A stretch of 34,660 nucleotides of DNA, from positions 1 to 34,660 of the forward strand of contig JAJDEV010000025.1 in assembly GCA_029259605.1 (NCBI GenBank), given 5' to 3'. The stretch is from Planctomycetota bacterium (GTDB lineage: Bacteria > Planctomycetota > UBA1135 > GCA-002686595). How positions within the stretch are numbered: position 1 is the stretch's first letter; every line of letters begins with the position of its first letter. The notes beneath the pieces are model-generated. The model did no database searches. It was not told the origin of the DNA and was given only the letters and a program-made list of their open reading frames with translations. Position numbers and translations under genes: made by a program. Of this stretch, positions 24,846-34,660 are shown piece after piece.

Positions 24846-26078
24846 TTGAATTCCGGACGACCCACGCCCACCGAACCGCTCAGCCCGCCCGTCCTCGTCG
24901 AGGACGCCGACGCGTTCGAACGGATGATGCGCGTGCTGCGGGATGCGAAGGAGATCGGCTTCGACACCGAAGCGGACTCGTTCTACCACTACCAAGAACA
25001 CGTCTGCCTGATCCAGATCACGGCGAAGGACGTGGACTACGTGGTCGATCCGCTCTGCGACTTCGACCTGGGCGAGCTCGGGGACATCCTCGCCGATCCG
25101 TCGAAGGTCAAGGTGTTCCACGACGGCGAGTACGACGTGTTGATCCTGAAGCGCGACTATGACTTCCGGTTCGCGGGGATTTTCGATACGCGCATCGCGG
25201 CCGCGGCGCTCGGGCTCGAGTCGCCGGGGCTCGCATCGGTCGTGCAGGAGCACTTCGGTGTCGAGCTCGACAAGAGCCAGCAGCGCTCCGACTGGTCGAA
25301 GCGCCCGCTCACCGCGAGCCAGGTCGCGTACGCGCGTCAGGACACGCGCTACCTCTTGCCGCTCATGGACAAGATGCGCGCGGCGCTGAGGGAGGTCGGT
25401 CGCGAACGCGTCGTCGACGGCGAGTGCCGCCGCATCGAGGCGCTCGTCCCGGCGGAGAAGGAGTTCAATCCCGACGAGTTCGTCCGCCTGAAGGGCGCGC
25501 GCACGCTCGATCCGAACCAGACGCAGGCGCTGCGCGAGCTCTTCATTTGGCGCGACGGTGAAGCCAAGGCGCGCGACGTGCCGCCGTTCAAGGTGCTCGG
25601 CAACCACCTGATGCTCGACATCGCCCGCGCACGGCCGCGCACGCTGAAGCGCCTCGAGCGCGTCGAGCGCCTCTCGCCCAAGGTCGTACGGCGCCTCGGC
25701 GAGGACCTCGTGCGCGCGATGACGATCGCCGAGGAGAAGGGGCCGATGAAGCAGCTCCCGACGCTCCCGTCGAAGGACGGTACGGGCAAGCTGGACGAGG
25801 CCGAGCGCGAGCTGCACGACCGTCTCAAGGAGTGGCGCAAGAAGCGCGCGCGCGACGAGGGCATCGACTCGTCGCTCGTGTTGAACCGGCACACGCTCGT
25901 GCTGCTCGCCACCGAGCGCCCGACCGATCTCGCCGCGCTCGAGGCCGTCGACGGCATCTTGCCGTGGCAGATCGAGGACTTCGGCGACGAGCTGTGCGGC
26001 GTGATCCGCGCGTTCGCGGAAGACCTCGCCGACGGTCGCATCGAGCTGAAGCCGCGCCGCGGACGACGGCGGCGCTGA
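24846..26078 (+). CDS. rnd: Ribonuclease D family exonuclease
   Basis: A 3'-5' exoribonuclease of the DEDD-y class, which trims tRNA and other small RNAs. The exonuclease domain shows the four acidic sites: FDTEADSF (Exo I), VFHDGEYDVLIL (Exo II) and YARQDTRYLLPL (Exo III, Y-x3-D). An HRDC domain follows (LFIWRDGEAKARDVPPFKVLGNHLML in pieces, about residues 220-300), then a second HRDC-like helical region and a basic tail (KPRRGRRRR). The start is uncertain. TTG 24846 lies closest to the conserved domain and gives 410 residues; the frame is open back to TTG 24717, and that extension is Ala/Pro/Arg-rich and looks untranslated. An AGGAG at 24731-24735 has no start codon in reach. Its stop is 3 bases from the stop of the convergent gene. 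Confidence 0.9.
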   Translation: MNSGRPTPTEPLSPPVLVEDADAFERMMRVLRDAKEIGFDTEADSFYHYQEHVCLIQITAKDVDYVVDPLCDFDLGELGDILADPSKVKVFHDGEYDVLILKRDYDFRFAGIFDTRIAAAALGLESPGLASVVQEHFGVELDKSQQRSDWSKRPLTASQVAYARQDTRYLLPLMDKMRAALREVGRERVVDGECRRIEALVPAEKEFNPDEFVRLKGARTLDPNQTQALRELFIWRDGEAKARDVPPFKVLGNHLMLDIARARPRTLKRLERVERLSPKVVRRLGEDLVRAMTIAEEKGPMKQLPTLPSKDGTGKLDEAERELHDRLKEWRKKRARDEGIDSSLVLNRHTLVLLATERPTDLAALEAVDGILPWQIEDFGDELCGVIRAFAEDLADGRIELKPRRGRRRR

Positions 26079-26081
26079 CGC

Positions 26082-27680
26082 TCACCGATCGACGGCGTGC
26101 AGGCGCCCGTCGTCGTCGAGCATGAAGGTGCGCGTGTAGGGCCCGACGCGCTCGCGCGTCCACCACACGCCGCGCGCACGTTCGCCCGGCGACGAGAAGC
26201 GGTACTTCCACAGCGTCGAACGCAGGTAGCGCGGCGTGCGCCCGTCGAGCGGCTTCTCGGCGAGCAACGCGAGCACGTCGGGCGAGCCCTCGAGCACGCG
26301 CTCGAGGAAGCGCGGGTACCACGCGGGGGGCCGTCCGTTCAGCGCGGCGAACCACAGCTGCCAATCGAGGCGTGGCATGTGCACATGCGCGAACGCGGGC
26401 GCGCGGTCGACATCGACCGGCTTCCAACGAAAGCGCAGCGGCTCCCACACCTGGCCGTCCTCACTCGCCTCGATCACGATCTCGGGCCGCTCCTCGGTCA
26501 TGTTCGCGAACAGCCCGTAGCGGTTGACGACGCCGAAGCGCGCGATGCGCTGCGCCGGCGCTTCGAGCCACGCTGGCAACCCGATCCACTGCGCGCGCCA
26601 AGCGCCGAGCACGACGACGAGGATGCACAGCGCCGTGCCGAGGACCAGCCGCACTTCCGTACGCGCGCGCGCCGCCTCGCGCGGCGTGTGTCCGAAGCAC
26701 GGAACGCGAGCGAGCGCGCGGTCGTCGAGCAGCGGCACGCAGAGCGCGAGCGTCAGGAGCTGGAAGAAGCCGTAGTTCCCCGTCGCCGCGAAGCTCAGCG
26801 TCAGGAGCGCGACGCCGAGGACGCCGACGAGTCGCGCGCGCCGCGGGCCGAACAGGAGCCAGGGCGCGCCGAGCTCGAGCACGAACATGACGCCGACCGA
26901 CAGCCTCCCGAACCACGCGGGGAGATGATGCGCCCAGTGCGCGATCCGATGCGGCAACGGCTGCGTCCAGTAGTGGTACGACAGCGCCGAGAAGTCGCGC
27001 CACGTCTCGTCACCGCTCGTGAGCTTGACGAGGCCCGACGTGAACACGAGCCGGAACAGGAGCCACGCGATGAGGAAGCGCGCGAACGGCGACGGCGCGA
27101 TGGTCGCGCGCGCGCCGCGATAGGGGAGCACACCGCGCGGCGCGTAGAGCCACGCGCACACCGTCGCCTCGAGCAACAGGATGTCCCACTGGAACGCGAG
27201 GAACGGCGAACGGATCGACGCCGAGCCGACGATCTCGAACGACAGGTAGACGACCCACAGGAGCGCGAGCGAGAGGCGCGGCCAAACACCGAACACGAGC
27301 GCGATCGCGGCGCCGACACCGAGCGCGAGCCACGCCACCTGCAACGCGTCGCTCGCCCCCAACCAGAACACGGTCGGCAGATCGAGGAACGCGTACCCCG
27401 CCGCGCGCGCGCTCTCCATCGTCTCCGCGATCGGCGCGATCCCGCGTGCACCGAAGAGCCCCGCGCGCTGGCTCGCGAGCGAGAGCAACGCGACGAGGTG
27501 CACCACGCCGAGCGCCGCGAGGAAGAGCCGACGCGAACGCGCGAAGCTCGCGCGCGGCGGGTCGGTGCGCTGCGCGGCCGGTTCGGGGGCGGGTTCGAAG
27601 CTCACCCGCCGAGTGTCGAGCTTCGCCGACGCCCGGTCAAAGCGCGCCCGAATCGGCCCGGTCTCGCGCCGCTTCGCCAC
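26082..27680 (-). CDS. Lipase maturation factor-like membrane protein
   Basis: A 532-residue polytopic protein. A soluble, charged N terminus (about 45 residues) precedes eight or nine membrane helices that include FLAFQWDILLLEATVCAWLY and SGLVKLTSGDETWRDFSALSYHYWTQPLPH (in pieces). The C-terminal soluble domain contains WEPLRFRWKPVDV, FAHVHMPRLDWQLWFAAL and PRYLRSTLWKYRFS. These blocks are characteristic of the lipase maturation factor (LMF1-like) family. In animals LMF1 helps fold lipoprotein lipase in the ER; the role of the bacterial members is not known, but folding or modification of exported proteins is a reasonable guess. The start shown is GTG 27680; a later start in the same frame is possible, because the first 40 residues are poorly conserved in appearance. 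Confidence 0.88.
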   Translation of the reverse strand: MAKRRETGPIRARFDRASAKLDTRRVSFEPAPEPAAQRTDPPRASFARSRRLFLAALGVVHLVALLSLASQRAGLFGARGIAPIAETMESARAAGYAFLDLPTVFWLGASDALQVAWLALGVGAAIALVFGVWPRLSLALLWVVYLSFEIVGSASIRSPFLAFQWDILLLEATVCAWLYAPRGVLPYRGARATIAPSPFARFLIAWLLFRLVFTSGLVKLTSGDETWRDFSALSYHYWTQPLPHRIAHWAHHLPAWFGRLSVGVMFVLELGAPWLLFGPRRARLVGVLGVALLTLSFAATGNYGFFQLLTLALCVPLLDDRALARVPCFGHTPREAARARTEVRLVLGTALCILVVVLGAWRAQWIGLPAWLEAPAQRIARFGVVNRYGLFANMTEERPEIVIEASEDGQVWEPLRFRWKPVDVDRAPAFAHVHMPRLDWQLWFAALNGRPPAWYPRFLERVLEGSPDVLALLAEKPLDGRTPRYLRSTLWKYRFSSPGERARGVWWTRERVGPYTRTFMLDDDGRLHAVDR

Positions 27681-27686
27681 CGTCTA

Positions 27687-27790
27687 CTAGCCCGGGTGAT
27701 TCACGAGGCTTCACCGAGATCGACGCGAAGCGCTGCTCTGGCGCGCATCTGCGTCGATCTCGGCAAAGCCTCGTGAATCACCCGGGCTAG
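27687..27790. repeat. 104-bp palindromic element with 40-bp arms
   Basis: Arms 27687-27726 and 27751-27790 are inverted copies, identical at 38 of 40 positions, with a 24-base centre. Both ends are CTAG followed by CCCGGGTGATTCACGAGGCT. The element fills nearly all of the space between two reverse-strand genes, and the TAG stop of the sigma-fusion gene lies within its right arm. No T-tract follows on either strand, so it is not a standard terminator. Size and symmetry suit a non-autonomous palindromic or REP/MITE-like repeat. Confidence 0.85.
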
Positions 27791-30276
27791 GAACCACTGC
27801 GGGCCGGACTGCCTGCGAGTTCCAGCGTCCGCGCGTTGCCTTCGATCCGGAAGACCTCGAAGGGGCCGTCCACCGCGCGCTCCGAACCGTCGGCTTCGGC
27901 GACGAGCCGGTACGTGCCGGCTTCGACGCGTTCGAAGCGGAAGCCTCCGCTTGCGTCCGTGACTTCGAAGGCGAGATCGTGGTCGTCGACGAGGCCGTTG
28001 TTCGCATCCGGATCGCGCGCGCGTTGGAGGCGGACGCGGGCGCCCTCGATCGGACGCGCCGACTCGCGGTCGCGCACGACGCCCGTGACGCCGACTCCGC
28101 GCTCGAGCCCGATGACGAGGTCGTCCGGCACCGGATCCGGACGCGCGACCGCGCGCGGAACGAACGTGATCGCGTAGCCGTCCGCGACGACCTCGAGCCC
28201 CGTCACGCCGCCGGCTTCGAAGTTCGTGTCCGCGCCCCCGACCCAGCGGCCGTCCGCGGCGTCGAAGCTCACGCCGGGCGACGACCACACCGAACGGTAC
28301 TCGGCCAGCGCGACCTCGCCGTCGGTCAGCTCGGGAGCGACGAGGCGCACGCGAAACGAGCGCACCGGCGCGCCCGTCGCGGCGTCGACCACGCGCCCCG
28401 AGAGGAAGCCGGCGCGCCCGAGCGTGATGCGCAGGTCGTCGACGTCGACCACGTCGACCGCGAAACGCTCGTGCGCGAGCTCCCGTTCGGCGGGGATCAG
28501 GCTCAGTTCGAGGTCGTCGTTCGGCAGGCCTTCGAGCCGGAAGCGCCCCTCGTCGTCGGTCGACGCGCGCCCGACGAGCAGGTCACCGCGCCACCGCGGC
28601 AGCACGCGCACACCCGCCAGCGGAAGTCCCGCGGAGTCGAAGACGCGGCCCGCGACGAAGTGCTCGGGCCCGAGCTCGACCTCGACGTCGAGCCGGTCCT
28701 CGCGCGCGAGAAGCTCGAGGGCGAGCTCGAAGGGTGCGAAGCCGTGCGCCTCGACGACCAAGCGCGTCGCTCCGCGATCGATGTTCGGCAGCGCGAACGA
28801 GCCGTCCGCCGCGCTCCTCGCGCGCTCGAGATCGAACGCGTGGACGGACGCGCCGATGCGCACGGCGGCGCCGGCGATCGGCGCACCGGCGCGGTCGAAC
28901 ACGTACCCTTCGACGGAGACCCCTCGGTCGAGCACGAGCTCGACCTGCGCGTCCGCTCCGCGCAGGGTCGCGAGCTCGACGACGCGCTGGCGCCACCCGT
29001 CCTTGCGAACGAACAGGCGCTGACGCGCGAGTCGGCGATCCAGGTTCGCGAGAACGAAGCTCCCGCTCGCGTCCGTCTCGACGACGTTTCCGACGGTGTC
29101 GAGCGAGCCCACGCGAGCTCCCGCGAGCGGTGCGCCGTCCGGCGCGCGCACGACGCCCTCGATGCGGCAGTCCGCGAGGAGCGCGATGTCGACGCTGCGT
29201 CGCTCTCCATCTCGCAGGGCGTCCACTTCGATGCGCCGCTGCGCGTAGCCTTCGGCCACGGCGTACACGGGGAGCTGCGTCCCGGTGCGCCACGGCAGGT
29301 GATAGGTGCCGTCGGCGCCCGTCCGCGCAGCCTCGTCGTGAAAGAACACGCGCGCGCCTTCGATCGGCCGCCCGGATCGATCGCGCACCGTCCCGACCAA
29401 CGCGGTCGCGGGTTTCGATACGGGGACCGGCAGCGGCTCGGGATCGTCCGACCGGACGAGCGGTTCGCGCGCCTCGTCCGTGAACGCGGGCGTTGTCGCG
29501 GGTTGTTCGGGAGCGACGTCGGGTGTGTGGGCGAGCGCGAGTTGCGGCGCGTCCGCAGCGGGACGGACGGGCGGCTCGGACGCCTCGGTCCCGAGACGCC
29601 ACGCCGCGACGAGCACAGCGGCGGCGAGGAGCACGACGGCGACGGACTTGATCTTGGCGCCCATGAGAATCATCGCTTGGGTGAGAGGGACGAGCGGAGG
29701 ACCGGCGGAGATGCGCGAAGCGTCGAAGGCAGCGACCGGAGCCAACGCCGCGAGCCAAACGCGCTCGTCCCCGCCCGCGTCGGCGGTCAGCTGCGCGCGC
29801 AAGCGCTCGACCCCGCGCCGAATCTGCGTCCGGACCGTCTCGAGCGGCACGCCGCGCCGCCGCGCGATCTCACGCGGCGCGAGCTCGTCGAAGGAGCGCA
29901 ACATCACCATCGAGCGATACGCCTCTTCGAGCGCGCGCACGGCCCGAACGAGCCGCTCCAGCACCTCGACGCGCGCCACCGTCGCCGCCGCGGAAGGCAG
30001 CGCCTCGGGACGCGCGGCGCGTCGCTCGCGCGCACTGCGCCGCGCCGTGGAGCGCCGCAGGTTCGCGACCAAATGGCGCACGACGCCGCCGCGCCAGGCC
30101 CGCTGACGCTCCGGGCCCTCCGCCTCGCGCGCCGACGCGAGCCACGCGTCCTGCACGACGTCGTCCACGTCATTCGCATCCGCCACGAGCCCGCGCGCGA
30201 GCCGCCGCAGGGAACCGACGTGGACCTCCCAATCGGTCGGCTCGACGAACCCGGGCTGTGCCGCTCTTCCTCGCAT
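27787..30276 (-). CDS. ECF-type sigma factor fused through a membrane helix to regulatory-like repeats
   Basis: An 829-residue fusion. Region sigma-2 (about residues 16-82) has the core DANDVDDVVQDAWLASAR. Region sigma-4 (about 104-168) has EEAYRSMVMLRSFDELAPRE and the helix-turn-helix IARRRGVPLETVRTQIRR. After a linker a single membrane helix lies at about 219-236 (SVAVVLLAAAVLVAAW), then a Pro-rich linker and six carboxypeptidase-regulatory-like modules (for example LVGTVRDRSGRPIEGARVFF, IEGVVRAPDGAPLAGARV, VAGRVFDSAGLPLAGVRVLP and VTGVVRDRESARPIEGARV). The topology would put the sigma part in the cytoplasm and the repeats outside. ATG 30276 is chosen, as GGAG abuts it; TTG 30306 upstream is less likely. 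Its stop lies in a palindromic element. Confidence 0.88.
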   Translation of the reverse strand: MRGRAAQPGFVEPTDWEVHVGSLRRLARGLVADANDVDDVVQDAWLASAREAEGPERQRAWRGGVVRHLVANLRRSTARRSARERRAARPEALPSAAATVARVEVLERLVRAVRALEEAYRSMVMLRSFDELAPREIARRRGVPLETVRTQIRRGVERLRAQLTADAGGDERVWLAALAPVAAFDASRISAGPPLVPLTQAMILMGAKIKSVAVVLLAAAVLVAAWRLGTEASEPPVRPAADAPQLALAHTPDVAPEQPATTPAFTDEAREPLVRSDDPEPLPVPVSKPATALVGTVRDRSGRPIEGARVFFHDEAARTGADGTYHLPWRTGTQLPVYAVAEGYAQRRIEVDALRDGERRSVDIALLADCRIEGVVRAPDGAPLAGARVGSLDTVGNVVETDASGSFVLANLDRRLARQRLFVRKDGWRQRVVELATLRGADAQVELVLDRGVSVEGYVFDRAGAPIAGAAVRIGASVHAFDLERARSAADGSFALPNIDRGATRLVVEAHGFAPFELALELLAREDRLDVEVELGPEHFVAGRVFDSAGLPLAGVRVLPRWRGDLLVGRASTDDEGRFRLEGLPNDDLELSLIPAERELAHERFAVDVVDVDDLRITLGRAGFLSGRVVDAATGAPVRSFRVRLVAPELTDGEVALAEYRSVWSSPGVSFDAADGRWVGGADTNFEAGGVTGLEVVADGYAITFVPRAVARPDPVPDDLVIGLERGVGVTGVVRDRESARPIEGARVRLQRARDPDANNGLVDDHDLAFEVTDASGGFRFERVEAGTYRLVAEADGSERAVDGPFEVFRIEGNARTLELAGSPARSGS

Positions 30277-30425
30277 CTCCGTGAAGAGTGGTCGCGACGG
30301 CGCCAAACGGTTCGACGAAAGGGCGCTCGATCAAAACCGAAACGATCGCACCGCCGGTGACGCCGTCCGCGGCGGGCGGCCAACCCCCGCCCCGCGATGG
30401 GGGCCGCTTCAGGCGGCAGGGGAGT
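30277..30425. other. Spacer upstream of the sigma fusion gene
   Basis: About 150 bases between the sigma-fusion start and the 3' end of tRNA-Ala, both on the reverse strand. It contains GC-rich imperfect repeats (around 30365-30420) but no gene. Co-transcription of the tRNA with the sigma gene cannot be excluded. Confidence 0.3.
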
Positions 30426-30501
30426 TGGTGGAGACGAAGAGAATCGAACTCTCGACCTTCGCATTGCGAACGCGACGCTCTACCAATTGAGCTACGTCCC
30501 C
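30426..30501 (-). tRNA. tRNA-Ala (anticodon CGC)
   Basis: A 76-base cloverleaf on the reverse strand. The acceptor stem GGGGACG pairs with CGTCTCC and contains the G3-U70 pair that marks alanine tRNAs. The discriminator is A, with an encoded CCA. The D arm is GCTC/GAGC, the anticodon stem TCGCG/TGCGA has the loop TTCGCAA with anticodon CGC, and the T arm is GAGAG-TTCGATT-CTCTT. A TATGCT at 30519-30524 (reverse) is a possible -10. Confidence 0.96.
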
Positions 30502-30680
30502 ACCGTTTGAAGGCGGAGAGCATAGCGGCGGACGGCGGGGTCGAAAAGAGGTTGCGCGCCGGGATGTGGGGTCGCGGCGCGAAGTCGCGATTTCCGGGGC
30601 GGTCGACCCGGCGCATCCATTAGATTCGGCGGCAATCAGCGGAGCGGGGTGAACCCGCGCCGGAGCCCACAGCGCCAGCC

Positions 30681-33370
<2,690 letters not shown>

Positions 33371-33398
<28 letters not shown>

Positions 33399-34510
33399 GC
33401 GCGGTCCGCGGGGATCAGCTCCAGGCCGGCGAGGAGTAGGGCGACGGGGAGCCACGCCTCGAGCGGGGTCGTGAGGACGGCGACGGCGAGGAAGGCGATC
33501 AGCGCGAAGCGGATGCGCATCCGCACGTCGAACCAGGCGTCGAGTTGCAGCGGGCGCACGAGCAGGCTCGTGCGCGCTGCCAGGAGGACGACAGCGTACG
33601 CCGCGAGCGGCGCGGCGATCGCGTCCCGGTTCTTCGCGACCTCGATCGGGATGGTGAGAAGCGCCGTGACGACGAGGATCGCGACGAACGCTTCGTGACG
33701 CTGTGCGCGGGTGGATGCGAAGAGGAGCACGGCGAACCCGGTGCAGGCGAGCGCGGTGGAGCCCCCCGCGCTGATTGCGAACGAACTCGCCGCTAGCCAG
33801 CAGGATCGGCGATCTGCGCGACGCAGCCACGGAACCAGGAAGCACACGCCGGCGACCGGATGCAGACCGACGCCTCCGAGGTCCGGGACGATGAAGGCGC
33901 CGAACGCCGCAAGCGCGACGAGCAGCGCGCGTCCGGTCGGCGCGCACCTGCTTTGGCTCCACGCGTGATCGATCAGAACGAGCGCGAGGAGTCCCATCGC
34001 AATCGCGAGGAAGGCGTCGATCGCTAGGTGAATCGCGAGCGCGACCAGGGCGGCACCCCACACCACGCTCAGGATCCAGAGGCTTTGGGCGAGCCTGCTC
34101 GGCGCCTCGGCCGGCGTGTCGTGCCGCGGCACCATCGCGCCGGGAAGAGTCACGAGGCGTAACGCGAGCGGAATCGTCCACGGCAGCAGGATGCCGCGCG
34201 TGTCGTCGAGGCCGAACACCTCCCGCTGGACTTCGGCGATCCAGAACCCGAGCGCGAAGGACGTGGCCAGCGTCAGAGGGAGATCGCGCAGGCGATGCGA
34301 GCCGACCGGCCCCGCCGGCAAGAGCGACAGAGCGATGCGCCCGATGACGACCGATACGCCGACGTCGAGCAACCAGTGCGACACGTGCAGGTCCGGATGA
34401 ACGACCTGCGCGCTCCACCACTCCGCGTACCTCCACACCGCCACGCCCGCGACAACGAGCAGGACCGCGCCGGCGACCCGTCCGATCCCGTTCGTCAGAG
34501 TGCGCCCCAC
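33371..34510 (-). CDS. Multi-pass membrane protein, unknown function
   Basis: A 379-residue, very hydrophobic protein with about ten membrane helices, for example [19 protein letters not shown] near the N terminus, [19 protein letters not shown] and [19 protein letters not shown]. Short loops carry a few charged residues, and no catalytic motif or family signature stands out. The start GTG 34510 has no visible Shine-Dalgarno, and in mRNA sense the bases before it read TCCTCCCC. Its TAA is inside the 3' end of acnA, an overlap of 28 bases on opposite strands. O-antigen ligase/polymerase-type or transporter roles are conceivable from topology, but nothing in the sequence decides. Confidence 0.72.
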
Positions 34511-34573
34511 GCGGGGAGGATAAGGAGTTGGATACGGTGTCGCACACCGAACGGAAGAGTTCCATCGAGGAGT

Positions 34574-34660
34574 GCCGCACCAACCCCGTCGAAACGTCGG
34601 CCCAACTTCTCTCGTCCAACTCCCCCCCGGAGGCCGACGTTTCGACGGGGTTGGTGCGGC
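34574..34660. repeat. 87-bp palindromic element with perfect 29-bp arms
   Basis: Arms 34574-34602 and 34632-34660 are exact inverted copies (start GCCGCACCAACCCCGTCGAA) around a 29-base centre that includes a run of C. The window ends at the last base of the right arm, so the arms may be longer. The sequence differs from that of the element at 27687-27790, so two palindrome families are present. It lies 64 bases upstream of the start of the reverse-strand membrane-protein gene. Confidence 0.85.

Noticed and set aside
27979..30360. Long plus-strand frame opposite the sigma-fusion gene
   Set aside because: Arg/Asp/His-rich shadow with no recognisable domain; the reverse strand has well-defined sigma and repeat modules.
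30585..30680. Promoter for acnA around TAGATT (30621)
   Set aside because: No -35 hexamer at suitable spacing; a single -10-like word is too weak to list.

Overview
This is a GC-rich bacterial chromosomal window. It most resembles Planctomycetota. The pointers are three large membrane-anchored proteins built from carboxypeptidase-regulatory-like (beta-sandwich) repeats, one of them fused to an ECF-type sigma factor; secreted proteins with parallel-beta-helix or tail-fibre-like domains; and many GTG/TTG starts with weak Shine-Dalgarno sites. That assignment is inferred from gene content. No rRNA or other marker in the window proves it. Almost all long reading frames opposite the real genes are GC-driven shadows and are omitted.

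Layout. 1-457: no supported gene, but four short hairpins in a row at the extreme left. 458-7729: an envelope block. It holds a forward repeat protein and, convergent to it, a reverse-strand run of a second repeat protein, an AftB-like GT-C membrane protein and another multi-pass membrane protein joined by a GTGA overlap. 7783-15628: a housekeeping stretch. It runs from an Mrp/ApbC P-loop ATPase (reverse) through a secretin-N-domain-like exported protein and a DUF3313-type lipoprotein to a tightly overlapped queC - mazG - ABC ATPase - FtsX permease operon. 15663-15784: a promoter and tRNA-Asp(GTC). 15823-18691: a divergent pair of secreted proteins. 18737-20610: a DoxX-like membrane protein and a TlpA-like thioredoxin-fold protein with an EF-hand-like loop.

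20862-24636 is the part least explained by known families. Three reverse-strand genes (an unknown 239-aa helical protein, a double-ACT GcvR-like protein and a small basic protein, closed by a strong terminator) diverge from a 493-aa protein arranged helical/HTH - cupin - HTH - cupin. The first cupin keeps a full HxHx3E...H metal set and the second has lost it, as in the HEPD/methylphosphonate synthase type of enzyme.

24846-34660: an RNase D homologue, a lipase-maturation-factor-like membrane protein, a 104-bp near-perfect palindrome that supplies the stop codon of the sigma-factor/repeat fusion gene, tRNA-Ala(CGC), aconitase A, an unknown multi-pass membrane protein that overlaps the acnA 3' end, and a second, unrelated long palindrome ending exactly at the window edge.

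The observations most worth following are the divergent cupin/double-ACT locus, the membrane-tethered sigma factor, and the two palindromic element families.
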